Positions 47,782 through 60,200 of a stretch of DNA of 64,000 nt are shown one piece after another. The notes below the pieces were generated by a model. The model did no database searches. It worked only from the letters and a program-made list of their open reading frames with translations, and had not been told where the DNA came from. The DNA is from Eutrigla gurnardus (Eukaryota; Chordata; Actinopteri; Perciformes; Triglidae): contig OY741281.1 in NCBI GenBank assembly GCA_963514095.1, positions 6,688,154-6,752,153 on the forward strand, in the 5' to 3' direction. A program made the translations under genes and the position numbers. Position 1 is the first letter of the stretch. Each line of letters starts with the position of its first letter.

Positions 47782-50349
47782 TAAATACTAGAGAGGATTT
47801 GGGAAAATTACAATGAGCTGTTTTCAAGTCTCTTCATGTGTTAAACACTGTTTTACAGGCCAGTGCATGTATGCATACTAGTCTTTTTTTTTGTTGAATC
47901 TGATGGGCTGGACCTCTAAAGCCAAGAAGAGAGGAAGAAGGAACATATAATAATATTATAACATATATATATTATAATATTGTATTACATTTGAATTTAA
48001 ATGTGTCGAAATAGCCAATTCAGCATAATCACAGAGGGTCAGGATCGAAAGATTTTAGAGAATAAATAAAGGTTTGAAATGAAATGAAAGTGTCAGAATA
48101 AAGACTGTATTTTTTTTTTTTTTTTTTTTTGGATTGTGGATTGAGATAGTGTTTACCAGCCAGTCAACTACAAACAAACCCCATTGTTTTCAGTGAAACT
48201 CTTCAAGCCGCATTCTGTCCTTACTTCAACTTGGTTTTGCATCATGTGCACTAGTTATGCATGGTGCAACAAGGGGATGGGGAACGGGGACACTAATGAG
48301 AAAACAAACATATATATACACACAACAATAAAACAACATTCTTTAAAACCTGCGTCAATGGGCAAGAGATTATAGGACAAATGGACGTAGCATTTCTTGG
48401 CAACCTGTTTATTCCTAAACCAATATAAAGATTGGAATAAAAAGATTATTGTGTTGCATTTCAGTACTTGTATACACTTTCTATGCATGCATCAGTTATC
48501 TCATACAGAAGAGCAGCTGAAGGGAAACCGTCATGCTGATAATTTCAGATTGGATGCAAAACAGCTGTCTATCAGTGCATGAAATAAATCACAGTGAGGC
48601 AGGTACACAGGAAGTGGTGACTGCGTCTCTCGGTACCCAACGCGAGCTCTTGTGCTGCTGACGGCGGAGTACTTTCCCACAGTATGGGGCAACTGTAAAT
48701 ACTGGAGTACTCAGATACAGTAGCTTCCTGCTCAGCGACAACGCATCAAAGGGGTTTTCTCAGTTTCACTCGCAAGACAAAAGCTTCTGTTGTTTGGGTT
48801 TTTTTTTTATCCAGAATCTCAGGCAGACCTTTGCTCACAGAGAAATAACCTAGGTTTCTGGCTTGAAAGTGACGTCCAGAGTGCTGTACGGTGGTGCTTT
48901 TAGAGGCACTGGCTGGCGTTATTTCAATGTGATAATTTGACGTCTTTCAAGAGAATCATATCGAGATAGTGTGACCTGCAATACTGTTGAGTCGATAATA
49001 ACAAGTAATAACAAGAGTCACTCAAGTTTCTCAGAACATCAAACTGCATCATTGCTTGTATCTAATTACTCTTGTATCTAATTCCTCTGCAATCATGTGT
49101 CATATAGCTGTTCCATACTGGTGACTAATTCATGGCGTCTCAAACTTTGATCACCTGTGAAACCATTTATGGCTCCAAAAATGTTCACAAGCTCAGCAGT
49201 TAGAGAGCCAGTCAGGTCACGTGTCATGTGATCTTAGTCAAATCTATTTTGTGTGCCAAAACTGTGGAGGTTTTTATTTTTTTGCCATTTCCTCTGTTCT
49301 TCCAAGAAGGGCCAGAACCTTCATTCTGTTTAAAAAAAAAATGTTTTAATTATGACACAAGTTTCTTCCCTATATAAAAAAAAGTAATGAGAAGTTATGA
49401 TAAAGATACAATATAAAATGTCTCAGTCAGGATGAGCTGTTCAAAGCCACTCCCCGAGAACGCCAAACGAGTGCTAGAGATCGGCAGAGCGCAACCAGGA
49501 AGTAAATATTGACAGAATTATTCTCGACTTTTTTGATTGGACGGGATTTTTACAGTCCTGCCTCGGCCACAGATGACATTTTTAAAAAATGTTTTACGTC
49601 AGAGCATTTAATTTATTCATTGCTTTCAGTATGTTACGAGGATTTCAAGTAATATAACAGAAAGTGTTTCTGAATGGAATCACCTACTCAACCTTTAAGA
49701 TGCTTTACTGCCTTCTATTTTTAGTCAACAAGGGAATAAAACAGCATTTTGACATGTAACTGCTCAGTTTCGTATGCTTACAGGTCAGAATCGGTGCTGC
49801 ATGAGCGAAACCTCTCAGCGCACCACTTTCTTCAACAGCTTGGTCCCAGAAGGAAAAGCGCCGGTGCGATCATGACACAGCCGTTTCCCCCTGATCAAAA
49901 CCGAGAAACGCAACCAGCGTTTGGTGGAACTGTGGAGCTCTGATGCACGCTCTGCATCCATCGTTCACACTGTGATCTTCACAGCAGGCCAGGAAGTGAA
50001 ACTTTGAGAAGATAGCACCTCGCTCAACCAGAAACACAATCAGAAAAGTGATTTGAAACCCTTCACTTGCCCAATCAAGATTTCAAACCCGTGTCATTGC
50101 CGGTGAACCCGGCCTTGTCTGGGCTTCATGCTGGTTGGTATGACAGGGACTTTCTACTTTAGCATTTTTTGTGGTCACAAATGTGACTCTTTGTCACGAT
50201 ATTCATTTCCCTGTCTTCACACAGTGTCGTCATTTCACTGGAAACAAGTCAACATGTCACATGAATGCCTTTTAACTTGGGCAGCAATTGACACCGCAAT
50301 GTATAAATTGGGGTTTTGATAAGAACTGATAAGACAAACTCAATTCCAG

Positions 50350-50635
50350 TTGAAGGCATAGTGTGACATTTTGGGAATTATGCGCATTCACTTTTCTCTC
50401 TGGAAGTTAGAAAAGAAGATCTATAGCACTCTGCTTTCTGATTTCTACTAAAGCTGAGCCAGCACCCAGAATGCTTTGCTTCACATAACTATTGGATATG
50501 GTTAAGGTGACAAATAACATGTCGTGGAAAGCAAAACAAAAAAAGAAATCACGTGGATGTGCATCCTAGACGCAGCATCAGCTGTCGTCTCATGCCAAAA
50601 AAAAAAAAAGAATTCCCCGAAATGGTGACTTTTAA
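50350..50635. mobile_element. decayed palindromic miniature inverted-repeat element
   Basis: The left end has GTGACATTTTGGGAATTATG; the right end has GAATTCCCCGAAATGGTGAC, its near reverse complement. Internal text (GAAGTTAGAAAAGAAGATC, TATAGCACTCTG, AAAGCTGAGCCAGCA) matches a miniature element I know as abundant in percomorph fish. The copy is short and diverged. No clear target duplication was found. Confidence 0.6.
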
Positions 50636-51264
50636 ATGAACTTAAAAGTTGTACATCCCTTTATGTCCACGATAAAAAGGGATGTTGTTTCATCACTTCA
50701 AGAGAAATTCAGACAAAAAAAACCTCTCAAAAACACCGTCGCCACACTGATTTATTCAGTTGGACGTTTTTAAATGAAAGATTGCTTACACAGTCACATT
50801 TGGGCCACACTGCCTGAGCTGCAGACAGCTGGAAGTGCTGTGAGACAAACGGCTCTTAGAGCAGCTCAACATCCACTACCTGCTCCGGTGTTTTTGATCT
50901 TCACACGTCATGGTTTTCAGTTTCATGCATCTCTCATCCGCGGCGTTAAGGGCTCCACCTGTGTGTACAAAGTGTGTCAGAAAACGGGCTTCGACTTGAT
51001 AAAACTTAATCGGCTGTGGAAGGAATGTGGGTGTAGTGTTTTGGTCCTTTGATGCCCACGGTTCAGCGGGTTAAGTCACAGCTTCCCACTGAAACTGCTA
51101 CACTGTTGCCACTGTTCAAAGATCATATTTGGGGACAGGTTGCCTTTCAATGAATGCTTTTCATGATATATTCTGTAGCGCTGCATTTAAGAAAAGACAC
51201 CAAGAGCAGTGTGTGTGTTTTTTCACACTCAGAAGATGGAGTAATACGTATCAACACGTCATCT

Positions 51265-51289
51265 TGTGGTTAAAGGGAAACCATATAAG
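51265..51289 (+). promoter_or_regulatory. ccr9: candidate ccr9 core promoter: RUNX motif and TATA box
   Basis: TGTGGTT (51265-51271) is a RUNX core, and ATATAAG (51283-51289) could be a TATA box 18 bp further. Transcription would start near 51313. RUNX factors act in lymphocytes, where CCR9 is expressed. Inferred from sequence only. Confidence 0.4.
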
Positions 51290-51312
51290 CAAGTGAAGAT
51301 GTCTCTGGTTGT

Positions 51313-51363
51313 TAAAGTTGTACAACTCAGACAAAGAAACAGACCTGACTGCTCAGTGAGTGG
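51313..51363 (+). other. ccr9: candidate ccr9 non-coding exon 1
   Basis: A strong donor (GTAAGTG) follows 51363, and an acceptor with a long T tract (gtttttttctag) ends at 51481, five bases before the ATG. They would define a 118-bp intron. An alternative donor (GTGAGT) lies at 51356. The start at 51313 is a guess from the TATA position. Confidence 0.4.
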
Positions 51364-51486
51364 GTAAGTGATTTGATGCACTACACAATTAAAAAAAAAA
51401 AGTGTATTTCCATTTAACCTTGAACTTTTCTCCTTGTTACATTTCAATTGTGTTTCATTAATATCCTCTGTTTTTTTCTAGATAAC

Positions 51487-54065
51487 ATGGAGGAGTCATT
51501 CACGACTTACATGACCACAGGAGCTTATTATACCGAAACTGTAAGTATTCATTACCTTTTAGAAACAGCAAAAGAGTTATAGAGGAACTGGTGATTAAAA
51601 AGGCTGGAGTAGAACAAAGAAGACACTGCCTCACCGCTCACCGTCTCAAACATTCAATTGTGATTTTAAAGACTATGAGGAAAAACGTCACATTGAAAAG
51701 ATTGCTGCGTGCAAAACAAAAAGCAACATCGGCGCTTGCTATTAAATATGATAGGTTTGTTATCTTTATGTCGTTGTGTTTATTTTTTTGATTCGATGCT
51801 CCAAGTACACACTAGGAAAAAGGCCACTTGTCACAATAAACACAAGGCGTTTTTACTTTTAATAATAATAATAATAAAAAAGGGAAAATTCCCTTGATAA
51901 CATTTCTCTAAATAAGATGATATTTTTTAATTAGCTGGAAAAACACATTTTTAGCCATATTTAAGGAATCTTGTGTCATAATAAGTCTGTATTTATAATA
52001 TTTAGTCACTTAACAAGATATTGAGGATGCATTGTCTCAAACAAGTCCCTTTATCTCAGTGAAATGATATTTGTCGGGTGATTATGTCTTATATTTATGA
52101 GATATTCTAACTTGTAATTAGACAAACATACATGGTAGAATTGTGTCTCTGAGTGCAGCAGAGTTATCTAAAGCAAACATCTGTAAGGATACTCAAATGC
52201 CACATTCAAAGGCATATCGGCATCACACTTTCCATTGTTTGTGTAAACCTAAGCCTCTGCTGTTTATCTCTGCCCTAAATCTAAACCCGATGCCTCTGTG
52301 GGACCGAGTTCTGCTGCGGGGCCCCTTTCTGAAACCCCTCAGGATTGTTTACCGCAACACTCCTCACCTCCCCCCAGGCTTGGATAGCAGCAGGAAGTTG
52401 TGCAGTAGTGTGGTTTATCCTGCACAGACACAACACCTGCACATGATAGCTTTTTTTTCTTTTTTTCACACACACTTGTACGTCACCCACAGCGTTTGAT
52501 ACTGTAACGCTTCTCCACATTAGAAGCATGTCATGTTGTGAAACCCTGAAAGCAGTTCACGAGTTGGTTAACTAGGACAGGAAATAAAAGGTGAGACAAA
52601 ACAGCAGCAGTACTCGGATCTGTTACAGGTGATGATACCACAGTGTTGAAACGCACCCTCATTTGACTTAAATCCAAAAGTTTTCTAAATAGAATTGAGA
52701 TTCAAAAGTAAGTGCTCATCAAGCAGGAAGTCAAATTTCACGTTATATTATTGAATTATAGTTATTGATGCATTAATGGCGACCTCACTTTAATATCGCA
52801 GCTGTTAAAGTAGGTTAAGTGCCCCCCTAAAGACCTGTGGAAGACACTACAGGTCCCATACACTGACCTTTTATTTTGTATTTACCTCTGAGATGGAAAC
52901 ACTCAAATAAAGTACCTGGAAGTAGAATGAAAAGTACAGCCCTTGATGTATAGGTGAAAACCCCATTAATAATGCATGAGCTCATCAGTGTTTCTGTTTT
53001 TGATGGCAGGGCCCTTCCGACTACCCACATGACTACGATTCAGACCCGACTGAACCCTCAGGCATGTGTAACCGGCACTGGGTCAGGGAGTTTCGTGGTC
53101 AGTACGAACCGCCCCTCTTCTGGATCATCTTCGTCCTCGGCGCTGTGGGTAACCTGTTGGTGGTTTGGATGTACACCACGGTGCGCAACCGCCTGAAGAC
53201 GATGACCGATGTGTATCTGCTCAACCTGGCTGTGGCTGACCTCCTCTTCCTGTGCATGCTGCCTTTCTGGGCCGTGGACGCCACCCGGGGCTGGGGCTTC
53301 GGCGACACCCTCTGCAAAATGGTCTCCGCCGTCTACAAAATCAACTTCTTCAGCAGCATGCTCCTGCTCACCTGCATTAGCGTGGACCGCTACATCGCCA
53401 TCGTGCAGGTCACCAAGGCCCAGAACCTGAAGAGAAAGAGGCTGTTCTACAGCAAACTGGCCTGCGTGGGCGTCTGGTCGCTCTCCGCTCTGCTGGCCCT
53501 CCCCGAGTTCATCTTCGCTCAGGTGAAGACGTACACCGGACAGTCCTCCTGCACTATGGTCTACTGGAACAACATGTACAACCGGACTAAGATCCTGGTG
53601 TTGTCCCTGCAGATCTGCATGGGCTTCTTCCTCCCGCTACTCATCATGTTGTTCTGTTACTCCGTCATCATCCGCACGCTTCTGCAGGCCAAGAGCTTCG
53701 AGAAGCACAAGGCGCTGCGCGTCATCTTCGCCGTGGTGTTTGTGTTCGTCCTCTCCCAGCTGCCTCACAACGGCCTGCTGATAATGGAGGCGGCGCAGGC
53801 GGCGAACACCACCATCACCGACTGTCAGATCATTTTCCGCTTCGACGTAGCAGGACAGGTCGCCAAGAGCCTGGCGTTCACTCACGCCTGTCTGAACCCC
53901 TTCCTGTACGTCTTCATCGGCGTGCGGTTCAGGCAGGACCTCCTGAGGATTTTGAAGATGTGCGTCGGCGGTCTGGGCAATGGAGGGCTCATTAAGGTGC
54001 CCAGCATTCCCAAACGTCCCTCCGTCATGTCGGACACGGACACTACCCCCGCCCTTTCCATATAA
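51487..54065 (+). CDS. ccr9: C-C chemokine receptor type 9-like
   Basis: Seven-transmembrane G-protein-coupled receptor; CCR9 binds CCL25 and guides thymocytes and gut lymphocytes in mammals. Exons are 51487-51540 (18 codons) and 53010-54065 with TAA at 54063-54065, phase 0, 369 residues, the same length as human CCR9. The N-terminus has six tyrosines among acidic residues (possible sulfation). Cys38, Cys120, Cys199 and Cys290 are the four receptor cysteines. TM1 starts near residue 54. DRYIAIVQ is at 144-151 and NPFLY at 314-318. N-glycosylation sites are Asn209 and Asn284. The strong blocks SKHKALRV-like (EKHKALRVIF) and CTMVY favour CCR9 over CCR7/CCR10. Position next to lztfl1 agrees with human 3p21.31. 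Which fish paralogue (ccr9a or ccr9b) cannot be said. Confidence 0.9.
51541..53009 (+). other. ccr9: ccr9 intron between the two coding exons
   Basis: 1.47 kb with GTAAGT donor and GGCAG acceptor. It is AT-rich with a short (AAT)n at 51862-51875. The part 51900-52130 (TTGTCTCAAACAAGTCCC, GATATTTGTC, ATGAGATATTCTAACTTG) resembles another widespread teleost miniature element, much decayed. The 118-codon open frame at 52143-52499 resembles no protein. Confidence 0.5.
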
Positions 54066-54400
54066 AGGCCCGTTCTCTTAAAACCCTAAATGTGAGACCT
54101 TAGCGAGTCATATTTTTGTTCACGTGCATTACTAACAGAGCAACTATAAAATGTTCAACAGTGAAATAAGAAAAAAAATCATCTTTACATTCATTACATT
54201 CACATTCTGACAGTCACAAGCACATTTTATTTTCTGGAATCGCTGTATAAACTGTATATTTGTGTGTAAATACTGTTTTTTACGTGTTTGTAGTCTTACG
54301 TTCTCTTCAGCATGTATTTGCCGTGTGCTGCTGTAACTGAATGAAAAAAAAAAAGTCATTTTGATTTTATGGTAATAAAAAATGAAAAATAATCTAACGC
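54066..54400 (+). other. ccr9: ccr9 3' UTR with polyadenylation signal at 54374-54379
   Basis: AATAAA at 54374-54379 lies 309 nt after the stop codon, within an A/T-rich stretch. No closer signal is present, so the UTR is probably about 330 nt long. Confidence 0.65.
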
Positions 54401-55001
54401 TGCAGTTTTTTTTTTCCATCGCTATTCTGTCCACACAGCATCAAAACAAGTGAGACGTTACAACGGCGGTTTCATACTATGAACGAAAGCATGACATCAC
54501 CAACTCATATCTGTTATACATGGGAAAGTATTTGAGCTCTTTCACTGGTATAACGTACAACTGGTGCGGTGGCAAACACACCGGAGCGTGGTCAGTTCAC
54601 GCCACAATGTTTTCGATGTGACTAGACGCCCTCCTGTTGACAGTCTGTGCCACCGTCTGGGCCCACACTCTCTACTGTTGAACCGTATCTGGCTATGACT
54701 TGGCAGTTTCACAGTGGATGCTAACGGATGCCCGTTCAAACTGGCATGAAAGGTAGTTTCTCCCACAATCGCCTCACAACGGCAGACGGGCTGGCAGACA
54801 GACAGGCAGGTGTCAGACACAATTTTCTAAGCAAAAGAGGCAAACTGAATGCATAGGTGTTTTTTTTTATATAAAAAGGTATATAGTCTACATGGAATGA
54901 AATGTGCAATCAACCAGAAGTTAGCACTTGTGTGACCTGTGACCCCGAAAACAGAGAACATCAAAGCCTCAAAAATGCCCCAGATGACAGGAGAATAAAT
55001 G
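54401..55001. other. spacer after ccr9
   Basis: About 600 bp with no recognisable gene, RNA or repeat apart from a poly-T run near 54861-54868. Confidence 0.5.
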
Positions 55002-55009
55002 TCATATAT

Positions 55010-55393
55010 CAGAGGTCTTCAACGTCCTTCAGGCCAAGGACCCCTAGTCCTATAGTGACACGGTGGAGGGACCCCTATTACATATGGTTGTGTTGTTTGT
55101 CAATAATAATGTGTAGCAGCATGTAGTGCTAGATATAAAAGTACTTTGTAACGATGTATGTATACATTTCTAAGCCGTTAAAATAATAATTGTTGACAGA
55201 TTAACATTTTTACAGAACATATTTTAATTCTACAGTATATTGAAGAAATAGGACGATTTATATTTGCTTATTATAGGTTATATATTCATGTTTTCATTCA
55301 TATTTAAGCTTGGGATCAAATCATTTCGGGAGAACCTCCGCAGTAACTCTGCAGACCCCCTAGGGGTCACGGACCCCCTGTTGAAGATCTCTG
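55010..55393. mobile_element. non-autonomous hAT-type transposon (384 bp) with 8-bp target duplication
   Basis: Ends are CAGAGGTCTTCAAC on the left and, reverse-complemented, CAGAGATCTTCAAC on the right: a 14-bp terminal inverted repeat with one mismatch, beginning CAG as in hAT elements. The flanks are TCATATAT at 55002-55009 and TCATATAT at 55394-55401, a perfect 8-bp duplication, the size typical of hAT transposases. Subterminal GGACCCCT/AGGGGTC boxes are repeated in inverted orientation. The 384-bp interior holds no transposase, so an autonomous relative must have moved it. Confidence 0.85.
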
Positions 55394-55412
55394 TCATATA
55401 TAAAAAATGGAA

Positions 55413-55972
55413 TTAAAGGGCCAGTGTGTAGCATTTAGGGGGATAATTTGACGGAAATGGACTTTAATATTAATAAGTATGTTGTTCTTTCGGGTATAAT
55501 CACCTGAAAATAAGAATAATTGTGACTCTGATACTTGAGCCATATACTGTATATCTCTATATGGAGTCCTCAGAGACAGTTCCCAACAAGAACAGGCTCG
55601 GTGACCACACATTAGCAATGCAAATAGGATAAGGTTGTACTGGGCTGTGGGCGATCAGCTGTGTGTCACATAATCACAGTTTCATGACACCTCCAGACAG
55701 AAGCTGCCAAATGCGTGATTTCAGGTTCACATTATGACTTATATCAACTCAGCTCCATGTTTATATTTATATATTTAACATCTAACATTATCAAGTGAAT
55801 GTGGAGAGGTTATGTGGTGATATTGTGCTGTGGCTGATAACTGCAGATAACTGGATCCGCTGCCATTTGGTTGAATTGAAATACATTTTTTAATTTTTTA
55901 TTTGAAATAACTATTGACTGAACGTTTAGATTGTAGAAGTAGATTGCCAGATCTTATGCCTCGCACCTTTAA
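55413..55972. mobile_element. miniature inverted-repeat element, TTAAAGG ends (560 bp)
   Basis: The left end TTAAAGGGCCAGTGTGTAGC is the start of a repeat I recognise as very common in percomorph genomes. The right end, reverse-complemented, begins TTAAAGGTGC. Internal pieces (GGTATAATCACCTGAAAATA) fit the same family. The left end lies 19 bp after the hAT element. The two ends share about 15 of 24 bases, so the copy is old. No target duplication was defined. It has no coding capacity. Confidence 0.6.
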
Positions 55973-57743
55973 AAGATCATGTATCCAAACTTTAAGACTC
56001 ATTAGATTCAGATCTTCGGTGAGGTTGTAAAGTTGATTTAAAACATTTTGAATTCGATCATTATGTGATACCCATGTCGACTGAGAGATGGGGAGAAGAT
56101 AAACGTCTCACACATCGACTGTAGAAAACAAAACCCGGTGTTCTTGTGGTCACTGAGGTTGGCCCCAGACACAAACAGCCATACCTGCAGAATTCAGGTA
56201 AGACCACAGACTTTTTTAATGTTCCTCTCACGACAGGAAGCCATCAGTCAAGTCAGTAACAACACGCTCCCCTCTAACTGTAAAGCTGAGGCTTAACCGT
56301 GGCTGCCTGAATAAATGTGTGTATTCCAGTTTAATCTGCAACCCTAGTTTTGATCGTTCCACCTTTACTTATATTATTATTATTACTTATAATATAAAAC
56401 GTCTCCATTTGAATCTCCCGCGCGGCTCACATCCCTCAGGTCATCGCGGGGGCATCAGGAAGAAGTGCACCGTTTTAAAAAGGAGAAACTGCAGAAATGT
56501 CTCACATCCTATTGCAAAATGCAATTTATCTGTTTGTTTCAACATTAAAGCTTCACCAAGGCAGTAATGTTTCCAGAATACCACTTCCATGCACTAAGTT
56601 CGACTTCCCCCTCAGTATTCAGTCTAGTATGCACTATTTGGAGTGAAAGAAACAGGATGACCAAACTATTTATCCATTACTTTTAAGGTTTCTGGTAGCT
56701 TTTATAACTAGTTTTAGGAACACATCATGTTAAGGTTATAACTGACTGAGTCATGACTTATGCAGTCAGATGAACAGTCGGTTATTGTTGAAATAAATAT
56801 ACACTGTTGTCCATGAAGTTGGAATATTTCGCTTTCAGACATAATTCTCTGTTTATTCCTATTTAAATGCATCATAAATCCCCTTTGACCAGGTGCAATG
56901 ATTACATTATGTGTCACAATTAACCACGTGAAATGACTTCATGCATAACATTTGTTTGGCACTATCAAAGACAAGACATTTGCAAATTATTCTAACTTTA
57001 TGGGCGACCTTGTATTAAAAATCTGAAACCAGTCGTGTTAGAAGCACTAAGACAATTGACTTAAATACCAGTAGAAAATAGGAAAATTATTTGTATGCTT
57101 AATAAACTGTAAAAAAAAAACAACCTTAATTTACATTCAACCACTGTCTGAATCCCATTTGTGTTTATTTCACTCCTAAACACAAATGTGTGGATGAATT
57201 CATAATTTCTATTTTTTTTACAAATGAGTTGAACTTCTCCACCCTGCAGGAGTATAACTGGCTTCAAGTCCACTCCCTGCCTTGCATCGTGGTGTCATTT
57301 TGTGTTGGAGCACCATTATTATAGGCTGCTGGTAATATCCACCACACGGTGGCGTAGCATGCACAGCAGAGTGAGCCTGATGTGGTTTTAGGATTCAAAG
57401 CAAACACACGATGGAAATGCAACAAACCCCATCTAGTGGCGGTCCTGGATGGGAGACGCGTTCAAGTTCCCTTCAAAGTTTGTCCTGTTCTTGCAAACAG
57501 CACCTCGTTTCCCAAAGAGCTGCGAATAGACAGGCAGATTGATCACGTCCTGTGTTACTAATATTCCACGTTGCTCATTATCTCACAAGTGAACGACCAC
57601 AGTAATCACCGCCGGGGAAAAACGGTAAAAAGTCAAAAAACCTGAGCCGTTCTGGACTTTGTAGGGAAGAATACGGACGACTCACAAGTGGAGCAGCACC
57701 TGTGGTTTGGGAACATGCCATCCATCTTTCTGCACAGGGGGGA

Positions 57744-57745
<2 letters not shown>
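55973..57745. other. non-coding stretch, nothing recognised
   Basis: AT-rich DNA with scattered short ORFs (at most about 80 codons) on both strands and no recognisable gene. A short piece, CATCTAGTGGCGG at 57429-57441, resembles either a CTCF half-site or a repeat remnant. Confidence 0.45.

Positions 57746-57786
<41 letters not shown>
57746..57786. repeat. (TG)n microsatellite
   Basis: About 20 perfect TG units in non-coding DNA. Confidence 0.98.
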
Positions 57787-57788
<2 letters not shown>

Positions 57789-60200
57789 GAGATGTGTGAG
57801 AAGAAGAAAAGGAGGGATATAGGAGGACATGGAGGCTATGAGTAATAGGAGAGACACAGTAAGCATATGTGACCCATTGACATTGAGCCGGTTTCAGCCG
57901 GTCTATGGTCCGATTCTTTGGACCACAGAAACCCTCAGGGACCGTGGACCACATCAACAATGACCCGCTGAGCAACACATTAGTAAAGTCACAAATAGCT
58001 TCAAATGTAAGCTTGTGGCGGAATAAGGACCGGGATGAGGGAAGCCATCTTTTTTTACGCAAGCAAAACGGGATCTTCACACACATTCCTCTGAAAAAAA
58101 AGAAATGTAATAGAACTTGGACCTCCACAATTCCAGCCCAAACAGGGAGCCCCCTTATCAGCCGCCATCTCTCCCACAGCTAATATTTCACTTCAGCTCC
58201 CGGGGCCCACAGAATGAGAGACGTTTCCATTTCATGTCAGTCATTTCCAGGCCTGTGTGTTACCTGTGTGGTGATAAGTGTTTGACTGACTGGGAGTGTC
58301 GTTAGTCACTGTCCGGCTCCCGGTGACAGCCACAGATTGACGCCTGATGATGAGAGGAGGAGAGGCGTGGTGTGTTCAGGGACGGGAGAAAGCGCCCGGT
58401 TTTCTGCAGGGGGAGGAAACACATGTACACATGTGTGTATATGTATATATATTTATATATGTACGCAACAAACAAAAAGCCAGGCACACCCACAACATTT
58501 CAAAAGGGATTTAAAACAGCTGGCATTCTGTCTTTGCAATTATATTGTCAACACACATGAGGGATATGTGTTTATTTCCTTTTACATATGAGATCTAGTT
58601 TATTTTAGGTGATATATTATAAAATATCTATTTAAAAAACTGCTGGGAACCAATGCTGAGTTTTTAAATCCCAGCACATATTATTTCATTATGATTGGAA
58701 ACAAACTTTTCTTTTGTTTTTAGATGGATGTTAACTTTTCTGCTAACATTTAATTGGGGTTGCTTTTATCCACATTTACCCAATAATTTGTACTAAATGA
58801 CAAGGAACAGTCTCATGTCATTTATAGTTAAATGCCAGTTTACTCCCTAGAAAATGACATAGAAAATATAGGAGCATCAAAATGAAATGTTCCGCCCATT
58901 TTTCTTGGTGATTACTCCAAAATCCACAGATATAGGAATCTAGAAGAACATTTAAAGGATGCTAAATGGATTTTGTGGTAAATACAATTAGTTTAGATTG
59001 GATTAAAGAGGATTCACCATTGAGATGTGATTATATTTGATTCTGCTAATCAGCAGAAACAAACAGGGGCCACAGGGCCAAATCTGGCCAGCCTACAACT
59101 TTTCCATGATTTTTCATCAACCATCTGTATGTAACAAACAATGTTAATACAAGGCTTAATCCCCATAACCATGACCACATAACACCAACACCCACATGCA
59201 AACTACTGTGTGTCCAAGATATTTGAAGCTTATGGTGCTTAAATTATGTCTGATAAATTAACCACATAAATAACAGATGAACAACAAACAATAGAGAGTC
59301 CGCGTCATATAAATTAGTGTATTTTACCATGTTGCCGGTCCTGGGAAAAGCTGGTCTGCACCATGCTAAAGGTGTAGCTGATGCAATCACCTGGGCCTTG
59401 GACTGTACCAAACACCTGCCACAGCAAGGGGGGGTTGTGGAGAGATGGTTTCACATGAGTTCAGTTGTTTTGGATGTTTTGACATAGTTTTGCTGTTATT
59501 AAACGCAGCCCACATTTACTTCAATCCATCAAGGCATGCGAGAAAAACAATGTTTAAATCTGCAATGACTGATTTTTTTTGTTGGCCACCTGGGAGTTGT
59601 GAACACAACATTAACAAACTTGTTAGCAAACAGTTGCTTAGTTACACATACAGCAGTTATAGAGCAACATTGTGTCCACCTGATGAATACAAGTCCAATA
59701 AACACTCTCTTTTACCTCTGATTTTGGTCTCTACCAATTCTGTCATAATTATGATTCTTGATCATTTCATTGTTGTTTAACTGAGAATGCATGACGTTTT
59801 ACACATATTTCTTTCACTACTTCATATGAAAGTCATTGATTTGTGCTTGAGTGGTATAACTTGATCAGCTTCCAGCTAGCCGCTACGCTAGCCCTCTGAA
59901 GCTACGTGTTGCTAATAGACTACAACATTCTTAGTAGTTGACTTTTGAATTACAGTTGTGCATTTTACTCTATTAAATATTTGCTAGATGAATGTCTATG
60001 TTGTAATTCTAATGGAGACTTGTTGATCTTTAACAGGTGACACTTGGTTTCTTATTGCATCTCATTGTTGTCGTGATTTTTATTCACTGATATATTGTCT
60101 ATTGTTGTTTTCACAGTTTCACAATTGCAGTAAAACAAACTTCAAAGGCAATCCGCTGTCTTCCACCTTTATTAAATAAATAATGAAGGCAACACGTCTG
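57787..60200. other. non-coding stretch, nothing recognised
   Basis: No gene or RNA recognised. The stretch contains a short (TA)-rich run at 58428-58462 and otherwise single-copy-looking AT-rich sequence. The 92-codon plus-strand frame at 57905-58183 has no family resemblance. Confidence 0.45.

Larger units (their letters stand above)
47371..51264. other. intergenic space between lztfl1 and ccr9
   Basis: 3.9 kb without a recognisable gene. Besides the CTCF-like site, the TA repeat and a miniature element listed separately, there are ACAGGAAGTG (ETS, 48609-48618), an IRF-like CAGTTTCACT (48761-48770) and a CLEAR/E-box-like GGTCACGTGTC (49215-49225). All are single motifs that could be chance. 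Confidence 0.5.

Noticed and set aside
52143..52499. 118-codon open frame in the ccr9 intron
   Set aside because: No family resemblance, no start context or neighbouring exon to join, and it lies inside a well-supported intron.
57682..58128. 148-codon minus-strand open frame
   Set aside because: Its middle is the TG microsatellite read as alternating Thr-His, and no domain is recognisable.
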